Shown: positions 26,009-33,835 of the stretch, piece after piece | Numbering within the stretch: the first letter of the stretch is position 1 | Layout of the letters: the number at the start of each line of letters is the position of its first letter | Source of the DNA: Dactylosporangium aurantiacum | GTDB lineage: Bacteria; Actinomycetota; Actinomycetes; Mycobacteriales; Micromonosporaceae | Direction: 5' to 3' | Assembly: GCF_000716715.1 (NCBI RefSeq) | Contig: NZ_JNYJ01000043.1 | Location: forward strand, 1-64,000 | DNA length: 64,000 nucleotides | The notes under the pieces: generated by a model | The model's database searches: none | What the model saw: only the letters and a program-made list of their open reading frames with translations | Told to the model about the DNA's origin: nothing | Program-made: the position numbers and the translations under genes

Positions 26009-27136
26009 ATGGAAGCCGTGGTCATCGGTGGTGGGGTCGCGGGGCCGGTCGCGGCCATCGCGCTGCGCCGGGTCGGGTGGGACGTCACGGTGTACGAGGC
26101 GTACACGGACCCGGCCGGGGACGTCGGGTCGTTCGTGAGCCTCGGCGACAACGGGCTGCGGGCCCTGGAGGCGATCGGCTGCCGGGCCGCCGTCGCCGCG
26201 CGGGGCACCGCGTTGCCCCTGCTGCGGCTGTACAGCGGCAGAGGCAGCCGACTCGGTGAGGCCGCGCGGGGCCGGGTCACCCTCATGCGGGGGCATCTGG
26301 TCGAGACGCTGCGCGACCTCGCGCGGGAGGCGGGGGCGACGGTCGTCACCGGGCGGCGGCTGGTGGACGCGGGCGGCGGCACGGCCACGTTCGCCGACGG
26401 CGGCACCGCGGGCGCGGACCTGATCGTCGGCGCCGACGGCATCCACTCGCGGCTGCGCACGGTCATCGACCCGGATGCGCCGGTCGCGCGGTACGCCGGG
26501 CTGTGGACCGTCGGCGGGCACTCCGCGCACCCCGTGGAGCCGGGCGCGTTCGGCATCCTGTTCGGGGCGAGGGCGACGATGGTGTACGCGCCGACCGCCG
26601 AGGGCACGCTGTGGGCCGCCCAGGTGCCGGCGGCCCGGCCGCCGGAGGCAGCACCCGGTCAGGAGGCGCTCGCGGCGCTGTTCGCCGGGGACCGCGGGCC
26701 GGCCGCGGACCTCGTCAGGGGCACCACGCGGTGGCATCCGCGCACGCTGATGCAGGCGATGCCGGGTGGTGTACCGCGCTGGCACCGCGACGGCATGGTC
26801 GTGCTCGGCGACGCGGCCCACCCGATGGGGGCCGGGCAGGGCGCGAACCTCGCCGTCGAGGACGCGGTCGTCCTCGCGAAGTGCCTGCGCGACGAGCCGT
26901 CCGTCGGCGCGGCCCTGCGGCGGTACGAGCAGCTGCGCCGCCCCCGCACCGACCAGATGCTGAAGGTGGCCGGCGCCAACCGCGACGCGAAGGTCGCCGG
27001 GCCCGTCGCCGCCCGGCTGCGCGACGTGATGATGCCGTTCTTCTTCAAGCGGTTCGCGCAGCGGGGCAGCGCCTGGATGGACGACTACGACGTGGCGTGG
27101 AACGCGGTCAGCGCGCCGGCCTCGGCGTCGACCTGA
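26009..27136 (+). CDS. FAD-dependent monooxygenase (class A flavoprotein)
   Basis: 375 residues. FAD-binding Rossmann motif GGGVAG (7-12), the DG-type motif DLIVGADGIHSRLR and the GD motif VVLGDAAHPMGAGQGAN are all present. The fold is that of para-hydroxybenzoate-hydroxylase-like enzymes which hydroxylate aromatic or polyketide substrates with NAD(P)H. Single gene under the divergent TetR repressor, so it may be induced by a xenobiotic or antibiotic (TetX-like inactivation is one option). Its last 52 bp overlap the convergent AlkZ-like gene. Confidence 0.93.
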   Translation: MEAVVIGGGVAGPVAAIALRRVGWDVTVYEAYTDPAGDVGSFVSLGDNGLRALEAIGCRAAVAARGTALPLLRLYSGRGSRLGEAARGRVTLMRGHLVETLRDLAREAGATVVTGRRLVDAGGGTATFADGGTAGADLIVGADGIHSRLRTVIDPDAPVARYAGLWTVGGHSAHPVEPGAFGILFGARATMVYAPTAEGTLWAAQVPAARPPEAAPGQEALAALFAGDRGPAADLVRGTTRWHPRTLMQAMPGGVPRWHRDGMVVLGDAAHPMGAGQGANLAVEDAVVLAKCLRDEPSVGAALRRYEQLRRPRTDQMLKVAGANRDAKVAGPVAARLRDVMMPFFFKRFAQRGSAWMDDYDVAWNAVSAPASAST

Positions 27137-28122
27137 CGGCGGACCCGGGCGGGCAGCGGCGCGAACGGCTCCCAGACGACCGCGCCGTCGCGCCACGACC
27201 AGGTGCCGGCGACCTGGCCGTCGACGAGGAACGTGCCGATGGACTGCGGCATCCGGACGTGGAACACCTTGGTGCGGTGCTCCTCCGGCAGGATCAGGGT
27301 CCGGCGGGCGTGCGCGAGCAGGGTCGCGTCGTAGGTCGGCAGGAACCGCACCGGCGCCGGCGTGTCGGGGTCCGGCAGCGGCTGGTCGGGCAGGTCGACC
27401 AGCTCGCGGCCGCGCTCGTCGCGGAAGCGGCGCAGCTCCATCGGCGCCAGCACCTTCGCGACGTCGGCGACGCTCAAGCCGGCCCAGTCGGCGATCTCGG
27501 AGCGGTGCGCCGGGCCGAAGCCGCCGAGGTACCGGCGCACCAGCAGCTCACGGGCCTCGGCGACGGTGACGCCGGTCGGCGGGACCCAGTCCTCCGCGAG
27601 CCCGAAGAGGTCGGCCCGGCGGCGGGACCACGTGCCGGACGGCGGCACCCGGACCATGTCGAGATACATGCCGACCCCGCCGCGGACCTGTGCCCCGTAC
27701 AGCTGGTCGATCTCCGCCCGCCGGACCGGCCGCTGCCGCAGCAGCTTCCGCAGGCCCTCGGCGGCCTCGGCGAGCTGCGCCGGTCCGACGTTGTTGCGGA
27801 TGACGCGGTGGTACCAGTCGCGCCGCGCCTCGCGGACGGCGACCACGAACGGCCAGAAGTCGGCCCGTGACACGAGGTGGATGGTGGCCCGCAGCAGCGT
27901 CGCCTGCACCACCTCGCGGTCCTCGAGCAGCCGGGTCAGCGACTCCCGCTCGAAGCCCTCGATCCGGGTCCACAGCCCGATGTACATCGACGGCGCGTAC
28001 TGGGCCTGCAGCCCGGCCATCCGCTCCAGGACGGCCGGCGGGTCGGCGGGCACCCGGGCGAGCAGGCACTGCCGGGCCAGGAGTGCGCGGTTGAGGTCCC
28101 GCCACGTGAGGGTCCGCTCCAT
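27085..28122 (-). CDS. AlkZ-like (HTH_42, winged-helix) DNA glycosylase
   Basis: 345 residues of the HTH_42/AlkZ family (winged helix DNA-binding domain proteins). The likely catalytic QxQ is present as Q39-A-Q41 in AGLQAQYAP, the same position as in Streptomyces AlkZ, which unhooks azinomycin crosslinks. The E. coli relative YcaQ/AlkX has QxD instead. Downstream conserved segments include RATIHLVSRADFWPF, LPTYDATLLAH and GTFLVDGQVAGTW. No biosynthetic cluster for a DNA alkylator is visible nearby, so a general crosslink-repair role is more likely than dedicated self-resistance. The terminal overlap with the FAD gene is 52 bp. Confidence 0.85.
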   Translation of the reverse strand: MERTLTWRDLNRALLARQCLLARVPADPPAVLERMAGLQAQYAPSMYIGLWTRIEGFERESLTRLLEDREVVQATLLRATIHLVSRADFWPFVVAVREARRDWYHRVIRNNVGPAQLAEAAEGLRKLLRQRPVRRAEIDQLYGAQVRGGVGMYLDMVRVPPSGTWSRRRADLFGLAEDWVPPTGVTVAEARELLVRRYLGGFGPAHRSEIADWAGLSVADVAKVLAPMELRRFRDERGRELVDLPDQPLPDPDTPAPVRFLPTYDATLLAHARRTLILPEEHRTKVFHVRMPQSIGTFLVDGQVAGTWSWRDGAVVWEPFAPLPARVRRQVDAEAGALTAFHATS

Positions 28123-28140
28123 GGGCCCCCACGCTAGTGC

Positions 28141-28689
28141 CTACGCCACGTTGCGCAGCGCCGCCCTGACCAGCTCCATGGTGCGCTCGTAGGTCATACC
28201 CTGCTCGCGCAGCAGGCGGCCGCCGGCGCCGCGCTCGTCGCGCAGGACGCCCAGCAGCAGGTGCTCGGTGCCGATGTAGTTGTGCTTCATCGACAGCGCG
28301 ACCCGCAGCGACAGCTCCAGGGCCTTCTTCGCGTCGTTGCCGAACCGGCCGGACAGCTTGGTGCGCCGGAAGAAGAACCCGCCGCGGCGGGGCGGCTCGG
28401 CCCGCTCCAGGGCACCCGGGCCGAACGTCTCCTCGACCTTCTCGCGCACCGCGTCCAGGTCGATGCCGACGGAGCGCAGCGCCGCCGCGTCGTCGGCGCC
28501 GGCGACCGTCGCGCGCAGCTGCTCGGCCTCCACGCCGCAGGCGCGAAGCACGTCGGCGGCGATCCCGCCGGCGGTGAACATGGCCAGCACCAGGTGCTCG
28601 GTGCCGACGGTGCGGTGGCCGAGGGCGTCGGCCTCCTCGTGCGCCGACTGGACCACGGTGCGGGCCCGAGTGGTGAACCGCTCGAACAT
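28141..28689 (-). CDS. Clp N-terminal-domain protein without ATPase
   Basis: 182 residues made of two ClpA/ClpC-type N-terminal repeats: MFERFTTRARTVVQSAHEEA with GTEHLVLAMF, and GNDAKKALELSLRVALSMKH with GTEHLLLGVLRD. There is no AAA+ domain. Stand-alone Clp_N proteins may bind substrates or adaptors for ClpC or compete with its N-domain. The ATG overlaps the stop of the HTH gene by one base (TGATG), so the two form a coupled operon. Confidence 0.88.
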   Translation of the reverse strand: MFERFTTRARTVVQSAHEEADALGHRTVGTEHLVLAMFTAGGIAADVLRACGVEAEQLRATVAGADDAAALRSVGIDLDAVREKVEETFGPGALERAEPPRRGGFFFRRTKLSGRFGNDAKKALELSLRVALSMKHNYIGTEHLLLGVLRDERGAGGRLLREQGMTYERTMELVRAALRNVA

Positions 28690-28928
28690 CACTGCTCTCC
28701 CATCTGCGAAATCACTGGGGTCCGGCCGGCGTGCTTCTTGTGCACCGCCTGGCGCGTCACGTCGAGGGCGTCCGCGATCTCCTGCCACGACCAGCCGTGC
28801 CGGCGCGCGTTGTCGACCTGGAGGTTCTCCAGCGCGTCGGCGAGGCGGCGCAGCGCGACCGCGGCGCGGAGGCCGATCCGCGGGTCAGGGCTGGCCGCGG
28901 CGTCGGCGAGATCACCTGCTTCCGTCAT
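28689..28928 (-). CDS. Small HTH regulator coupled to the Clp_N gene
   Basis: 79 residues. The C-terminal half holds a helix-turn-helix, SWQEIADALDVTRQAVHKKH; the N-terminal half is a dimer-like helix (LRAAVALRRLADALENLQVD). A -10 hexamer TATGGT ends 6 nt before the ATG, so the transcript is probably leaderless. Two identical inverted repeats overlap this promoter, consistent with autoregulation. The pairing of this HTH with a Clp_N protein is common in actinomycetes. Confidence 0.85.
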   Translation of the reverse strand: MTEAGDLADAAASPDPRIGLRAAVALRRLADALENLQVDNARRHGWSWQEIADALDVTRQAVHKKHAGRTPVISQMGEQ

Positions 28929-28930
28929 GC

Positions 28931-28974
28931 GTCAACCATAGTTGACAACGCCGAGCGCGTCAACGTTGGTTGAC
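28931..28974 (-). promoter_or_regulatory. Leaderless promoter with two GTCAAC-N4-GTTGAC operators
   Basis: On the minus strand, -35 TTGACG (28963-28958) and -10 TATGGT (28940-28935) are separated by 17 nt; the predicted start is the A of the HTH gene ATG. GTCAACCATAGTTGAC (28931-28946) covers the -10 and GTCAACGTTGGTTGAC (28959-28974) covers the -35. The same sites would also affect the divergent 2OG oxygenase gene. Confidence 0.75.
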
Positions 28975-28990
28975 AGTTAATCTCCGTCGC

Positions 28991-29965
28991 ATGGACGCGC
29001 TGCCGGTCATCGACATCTCCGACCTCGCCACCGCCGCGCCGCAGATCGAGGCGGCCTGCCGCCGCAGCGGCTTCTTCTACGTGACCGGCCACGGCGTGCC
29101 GGCCGAGCTGACCGACCGGCTCGACGCCGCCGCCCGCGCCTTCTTCGCGCTGCCCGAGCAGGACAAGCTGGAGATCGCGATGGCCCGCGGCGGGCGGGCC
29201 TGGCGCGGTTTCTTCCCGGTCGGCGCGGAGCTCACCTCCGGCGTCCCCGACCGCAAGGAGGGCCTCTACTTCGGCACCGAGCTCGGCCCCGACGCCCCGC
29301 AGGTGCGCGCCGGGCTGCCGCTGCACGGCGCCAACCTCTTCCCGCGGCAGGTGCCCGACCTGCGCCCGACGGTGCTGACGTACCTGGAGCGGATGACCGG
29401 CGTCGCGCAGCGCGTCCTGCGGGGTGTGGCGCTCAGCCTGGGGCTGCCCGAGGATTACTTCGCCACGTCGTACACCGCCGAGCCGACCGTGCTGTTCCGG
29501 ATCTTCCACTACCCGCCCTCGGAGCCCGGCAGCGACGACTGGGGCGTCGGCGAGCACACCGACTACGGCCTGCTGACCCTGCTGCTGCAGGACGGCAACG
29601 GCGGGCTGCAGGTGCGCACCCCCGACGGCTGGCTGGACGCGCCGCCGGTGCCCGGCACCTTCGTGTGCAACATCGGCGACATGCTCGACCGGATGACCGG
29701 CGGCTGGTATCGCTCGACCCCGCACCGGGTGCGCAACACCAGCGGCAACGAGCGGCTGTCCTTCCCGTTCTTCTTCGACCCGGACTTCAGCCAGGAGGTG
29801 CCGCCGCTGCCGGCCACCACCCACGACGCCGGGCAGCGGTGGGACGGACAGGACCTGCGGGCGTTCACCGGCACGTACGGCGCATATCTGGTGGGCAAGG
29901 TGGGCAAGGTGTTCCCAGAGCTCATCGAGGACACCCGTCACCAGGAGGCCCCTCGCATCGGTTAG
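28991..29965 (+). CDS. 2-oxoglutarate/Fe(II)-dependent oxygenase (isopenicillin-N-synthase family)
   Basis: 324 residues. N-terminal DIOX_N part ([20 protein letters not shown]) and C-terminal 2OG-Fe domain with H189-x-D191 ([12 protein letters not shown]), H245 (STPHRVRN) and the 2OG-binding R255-x-S257 ([10 protein letters not shown]). All four key residues are intact. Likely substrates include small hydroxylatable metabolites; the family also contains ethylene-forming and gibberellin oxidases. It is divergent from the HTH/Clp_N operon, with shared operators. ATG 28991 is used; a TTG at 28970 lies inside the operator. Confidence 0.92.
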   Translation: MDALPVIDISDLATAAPQIEAACRRSGFFYVTGHGVPAELTDRLDAAARAFFALPEQDKLEIAMARGGRAWRGFFPVGAELTSGVPDRKEGLYFGTELGPDAPQVRAGLPLHGANLFPRQVPDLRPTVLTYLERMTGVAQRVLRGVALSLGLPEDYFATSYTAEPTVLFRIFHYPPSEPGSDDWGVGEHTDYGLLTLLLQDGNGGLQVRTPDGWLDAPPVPGTFVCNIGDMLDRMTGGWYRSTPHRVRNTSGNERLSFPFFFDPDFSQEVPPLPATTHDAGQRWDGQDLRAFTGTYGAYLVGKVGKVFPELIEDTRHQEAPRIG

Positions 29966-30081
29966 ACCTGTGGTCAGGCGCCGCTCCGGCGCCGGGTCGG
30001 GGCGCTGGCACGATGACGGGAGCAAACCTGCGCGCGGTGTACCTACCGTTTGAGTCACCACACCGCAACAGGAGGCCCCCG

Positions 30082-30207
30082 ATGACCACCCCGACCTCGA
30101 CCACCACGCGCAAGATCACCAACCTCGACAGCGAGCAGGGCATGCTGGTGTTCCTCGCCGTGCTCGTCCTGATCAGCGTCATCGGCGTCATCGTCGTCGG
30201 CGGTTGA
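30082..30207 (+). CDS. 41-residue single-helix membrane protein
   Basis: Starts at ATG 30082 with a perfect AGGAGG 6 nt upstream. A polar N-terminus rich in Thr (MTTPTSTTTRKITNLDSEQG) is followed by one membrane helix (MLVFLAVLVLISVIGVIVV) and ends GG. Codon use matches genuine genes. Function unknown; small single-helix proteins often modulate larger membrane complexes. Confidence 0.65.
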   Translation: MTTPTSTTTRKITNLDSEQGMLVFLAVLVLISVIGVIVVGG

Positions 30208-30273
30208 ACTCCCAGGTGACTGTGAGGCACACCGCAGTGCAATCACTGGCGCCCTTCATACCGTCTTGGGGGT

Positions 30274-30588
30274 ATGACCTCCGACGCCTCGCTCGAACAG
30301 GAGCTGCGGGACGTGTTCCAACGACACGAGCATCTCGCCGAGGACCTGCACCTCGACGACCGGCCGGCCGACACACCGTCGAGCCGGCCGTCGTCGCGGG
30401 GCCGACGCCCGGCGCCCCGCCCCGGCTCCCCGAAGCAGCGGTCCGGCCGCTCGAGCCGCCGCACCGGAGCCACGGGCGCGGCTGGCGCTTCGGGCGCTGC
30501 CGGTCCGGGCAAGGTGGGCGCTGCCGGTCCGGGCAAGGTGGGCGCTGCCGGTCCGGGCAAGGTGGGCGCTGCCGGTCCGGGCAAGCAG
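30274..30588 (+). pseudogene. Out-of-frame N-terminal part of the LCP gene
   Basis: Begins ATG with GGGGG upstream: MTSDASLEQELRDVFQRHEH, then a basic Pro/Ser/Arg-rich stretch and four GAAGPGKV-type octapeptides. This looks like the cytoplasmic N-terminus of a LytR-CpsA-Psr protein, but it is one base out of register with the LCP domain at 30596. The membrane helix expected between the two is missing. Either the gene is broken by a slippage event in the repeat, or the sequence has a collapsed repeat here. Confidence 0.5.
30493..30588 (+). repeat. 24-bp tandem repeat, four units
   Basis: Four units of GGCGCTGCCGGTCCGG + GCAAGGTG (the last ends GCAAGCAG) at 30493, 30517, 30541 and 30565. They sit exactly at the junction of the two LCP reading frames. 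Confidence 0.92.
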
Positions 30589-30595
30589 CGCGTTC

Positions 30596-31648
30596 GTGGC
30601 GAAGGACCTGGTCCTGGGGTACGCCACGGGCAGCGTCAAGCAGGAGGACCTGATCGTGCCCGCCGCCGAGCAGCAGGGCCGGCACGTAACGATCAGCGGC
30701 GCGAAGAACATCCTGCTCATGGGCATCGACCCGCGCCCCGGCCAGGACCCGTCGGAGGCGATCCGCTCCGACTCGATCATCATCCTGCACATCCCCGCCA
30801 GCCACGACCAGGCGTACCTGGTCTCGATCCCCCGCGACACCTGGGTGAAGATCCCCAAGTTCGACAACGGCAGGAAGAGCTACCCCGGCGGCCACGACAA
30901 GATCAACGGGGCGTTCGCGGTCGGCGGGCTCGGCACCACGGGCAAGGAGCAGCGCAAGTTCGGCGTCACCCTGCTCGCCGACACGATCAAGGAGAACTGG
31001 GGCGTCACGTTCGACGCCGCCGCGATCATCGACTTCACCGGCTTCCAGAACGTGGTCAACGTCCTCGGCGGCGTCGACATGTACGTCGACCAGGAGGTCA
31101 AGTCGGTCCACATCGGCCACGACGCCAAGGGCAACACCAAGGTCCCCTACATCCAGCGGGACAACGGCCGCGGCGGCACCGAGCTGATCCCGATCGCCGG
31201 GGTGACCCCGCAGACGTACCGCGTCGGCTTCCAGCACCTGGAGCCGTGGCAGGCGCTGGACTACGTGCGCCAGCGTGAGACGCTGCCCAACAGCGACTAC
31301 GACCGGCAGCGCCACCAGCAGCAGTTCATCAAGGCACTGTTCAAGCAGATCCTGAGCAAGGACGTGCTGACCGACCCCGGCAAGCTCAAGAAGGTCCTCG
31401 ACGTGATCGGCCAGTCGATGACGATCGACTCCGGCGGCATCGGCCTGGACGACTGGATCTTCGCGATGAAGGGCATCAGCGGCGAGAACCTGCTGACCAT
31501 CAAGACCAACAACGGCACGTTCTACTCGTCGTCGGAGAACCCGGGCGCCGAGGCCCTCGACCCGACGACCCTGGACCTGCTCGCCGCGATCAAGGGCAAC
31601 ACGGTGCAGAGCTTCATGCAGGAGCACACGAACCTGATCTCCAGCTAG
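30596..31648 (+). CDS. LytR-CpsA-Psr (LCP) domain, lacking its membrane anchor
   Basis: About 350 residues from the first GTG in frame, which has no ribosome site. The LCP domain is intact: ISGAKNILLMGIDPRPG, RSDSIIILHIPAS, YLVSIPRDTWVKIP, HDKINGAFAVGG and the terminal DYVRQRETLPNSDYDRQRHQ. LCP enzymes transfer teichoic-acid-type or other glycopolymers from lipid carriers to peptidoglycan outside the cell, and need an N-terminal membrane helix. Here the helix is absent and the N-terminal piece is in another frame. It may be nonfunctional, or a sequencing error may hide the true join. Confidence 0.8.
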   Translation: MAKDLVLGYATGSVKQEDLIVPAAEQQGRHVTISGAKNILLMGIDPRPGQDPSEAIRSDSIIILHIPASHDQAYLVSIPRDTWVKIPKFDNGRKSYPGGHDKINGAFAVGGLGTTGKEQRKFGVTLLADTIKENWGVTFDAAAIIDFTGFQNVVNVLGGVDMYVDQEVKSVHIGHDAKGNTKVPYIQRDNGRGGTELIPIAGVTPQTYRVGFQHLEPWQALDYVRQRETLPNSDYDRQRHQQQFIKALFKQILSKDVLTDPGKLKKVLDVIGQSMTIDSGGIGLDDWIFAMKGISGENLLTIKTNNGTFYSSSENPGAEALDPTTLDLLAAIKGNTVQSFMQEHTNLISS

Positions 31649-31689
31649 GCGCTTCGCCCTGCGGCCGCCACGACGGACGACGCCACGGG

Positions 31690-32040
31690 CCGGGGGCGAC
31701 GCGCCGGGACCCGGCGACGGACGGCGGCCGCGACGGGCCGAGGGGCGCGACGGACGGCGGCCGCGACGGGCCGAGGGCGCGACGGACGGCGGCCGCGACG
31801 GGCCGAGGGCGCGACGAGCCGAGGGCGCGACGGGCGGTGGACGTGACGGGCCGAGGGGGCGCGACGGACCGCGCCACGGCCGGCACCCCTGGCCGAAGGC
31901 GGCCGAGGACCTCGGGTCGAGGGCGCGACGGGTGGCACCGCGGGTCGAGGACGCGGCGGACAGCGGCCCGGGGCGAGCGGGCTGGGGCGGCGCCTGGTCA
32001 AGATCGCGGCGAGCGGTGCCCCGGGTCAGGGGCGCGACGG
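31690..32040. repeat. Low-complexity intergenic tract with ~31-bp units
   Basis: The 415-bp gap 31649-32063 has no gene I can support. It consists largely of degenerate repeats of GCGACGGACGGCGGCCGC followed by GACGGGCCGAGG, clearest at 31714-31840, decaying toward the next gene. Long open frames here are artefacts of base composition. Confidence 0.7.
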
Positions 32041-32063
32041 GCGGTCAGGGTAGAAACATCCGT

Positions 32064-32912
32064 ATGGCACGGATCGTCGTCACAGGAGCACACGGCAAGA
32101 CCGGGCGGGCGGTCGTCAGCGACCTGCTCGCCCACGGCCACCACGTGGTCGCCACCGACGTCACGGGACCGGCCGGCCACCTCAGCCGGCTCGGCACGCC
32201 GATGATCGTCGCCGACCTGACCGACTACGGCCAGGCCGTCGAGGTGCTGCAGGACGCCGACGCCGTGGTGCACCTGGCCAACATCCCGGCGCCCGGCATG
32301 TATCCACCGGCCGTCACGTTCAACCGCAACACGGCGATGAACTTCAACGTGTTCCACGCCGCGCAGCAGGTCGGCATCGGCCGGGTCGTGTGGTCCTCCA
32401 GCGAGACGACCCTCGGCCTGCCGTTCGACACGCCCCCGCGCTACGCCCCGGTCGACGAGGAGCACTTCCCGTTCCCCACGACCACCTACGCGCTGTCCAA
32501 GGTCGTCGGCGAGACCCTGGCCCGGGAGCTCTCCGCGTGGAGCGGCATCCCGTTCGTCGGGCTGCGCCTGTCCAACGTGCACGCCCCCGAGGACTACGCG
32601 GCGGTCCCCAGCTACTGGTCCGACCCCCACTCGCGCAAGTGGAACCTGTGGGGCTACGTGGACGTCCGTGACGTCGCCGCCGCCTGCCGGCTCGCCCTGG
32701 ACGCCCCGGTCACGGGCGCCACGTCGTTCGTGATCGCCGCGGCCGACACGATCATGGACCGCCCGTCGGCCGACCTGATGCGCGAGGTCTTCCCCGACGT
32801 GCCGCTGACCCGGGAGCTGCACGGCTTCGAGACCCTGCTGGGCATCGACCGGGCCCGCGAAGTCCTCGGGTACGCCCCGCAGCACACCTGGCGCACCGAG
32901 CTGCAGCGGTAG
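32064..32912 (+). CDS. NAD(P)-dependent epimerase/dehydratase (extended SDR)
   Basis: 282 residues. Nucleotide-binding GAHGKTG (8-14) at the N-terminus, DAVVHLANIP (SDR motif II), active-site SSSETT and YALSK (YxxxK), all in extended-SDR spacing. The C-terminal part is shortened compared with sugar epimerases. It probably acts on a nucleotide sugar or another small carbonyl compound. ATG 32064 lies just after the repeat tract. Degenerate copies of its 3' end recur downstream. Confidence 0.88.
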   Translation: MARIVVTGAHGKTGRAVVSDLLAHGHHVVATDVTGPAGHLSRLGTPMIVADLTDYGQAVEVLQDADAVVHLANIPAPGMYPPAVTFNRNTAMNFNVFHAAQQVGIGRVVWSSSETTLGLPFDTPPRYAPVDEEHFPFPTTTYALSKVVGETLARELSAWSGIPFVGLRLSNVHAPEDYAAVPSYWSDPHSRKWNLWGYVDVRDVAAACRLALDAPVTGATSFVIAAADTIMDRPSADLMREVFPDVPLTRELHGFETLLGIDRAREVLGYAPQHTWRTELQR

Positions 32913-33523
32913 CGCGGTGCGCGGCCGCCCGGGTTGCCGCCGGCGGGGGCCTCCACCCGGCATACCTCATAGGCCCCACGCACAGGGCTGCACGCCCTGG
33001 CGCACCGAGCTGCGGAGGTAACGCACACCACGGGCAGCCGGCACACCCCGCACACCACGCAGGGCTGCACGCACCCACGCGCCGAGCCGCCCGCCCTGGC
33101 TCGCCGAGCTGGAGCAGTAACGCACACCCCGCGCCGCCAGAGCGCACCTCGGACACCACCGGCACGGGCCGCACGCACCTGGCGCACCACCCCGCACGCC
33201 CTCGCACACCACCCCGCACGCCCTGGCGCACCACCCCGCACGCCCTGGCGCACCACGCCGCACGCCCTGGCGCACCACCCCGCACGCCCTGGCGCACCAC
33301 GCCGCACGCCCTCGCACACCACGCCGCACGCCCTGGCGCACCCCGGCGCAGCGGGCAGACACCCGCGCACCCGCGCAGCGGGCAGACCCCGTGCAGCGGG
33401 CAGACCCCGCGTGCCCGTCGCGGGCACACCCCGCACACCCCCACACCCCACACCACGGAGCATCGGCTGCACCCACCTGGCGCGCTGCACCGCATGCCCT
33501 CGCGTGCCGAGCTGCGGCGGTGA
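32888..33523. repeat. Recurring copies of the epimerase 3' end
   Basis: The last codons and stop of the epimerase (CTGGCGCACCGAGCTGCAGC + GGTAGCGC, 32888-32915) recur with changes at 32998-33025, 33096-33123 and 33499-33523, each ending in a stop-like TAA/TGA. The 923-bp gap 32913-33835 holds these echoes, the 22-bp array below and no supported gene. Confidence 0.65.
33181..33334. repeat. 22-bp tandem repeat, seven units
   Basis: Seven consecutive units of GGCGCACCAC(C/G)CCGCACGCCCT with small changes. There are no spacers, so it is not a CRISPR array. Confidence 0.92.
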
Positions 33524-33835
33524 ACCTGGGGCGGCCGGTCGGGACCGAACCGCAGCGGTAACTCGGTGCGGACCGGTCGGCCAACCGAACGCGTGCACCA
33601 CCGGGGCTGGGGGCTGCCCGGCCGCTTCACAAGCAACCCTAGACCACCGTAGGAAATTGATCTCCGACGTCGGTACTTTCCGTAGTTTACCCTGCACCCG
33701 CCCTCCCCCGATCGAGATCACTCGACCGCCGCCGGCCGCCCGCCGGCCCCGAGCCCGGCGGGCGGCCTCGGCCGCGGATCGATCACGCGTGACCCGGCCC
33801 GTGGCCAAGGTGGGCACGGCGGCGGGACGGGAGGG

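Noticed and set aside
31614..31886. Minus-strand ORF in the 31.7-kb repeat tract
   Set aside because: Low-complexity Pro/Ala/Arg translation of degenerate repeats.
33181..33334. Regular 22-bp repeats as a CRISPR array
   Set aside because: Units abut without spacers and no cas gene is present.
33664..33673. CCGACGTCGG palindrome in an A+T-rich patch as an operator
   Set aside because: It lies downstream of both flanking genes, with no gene start to regulate.
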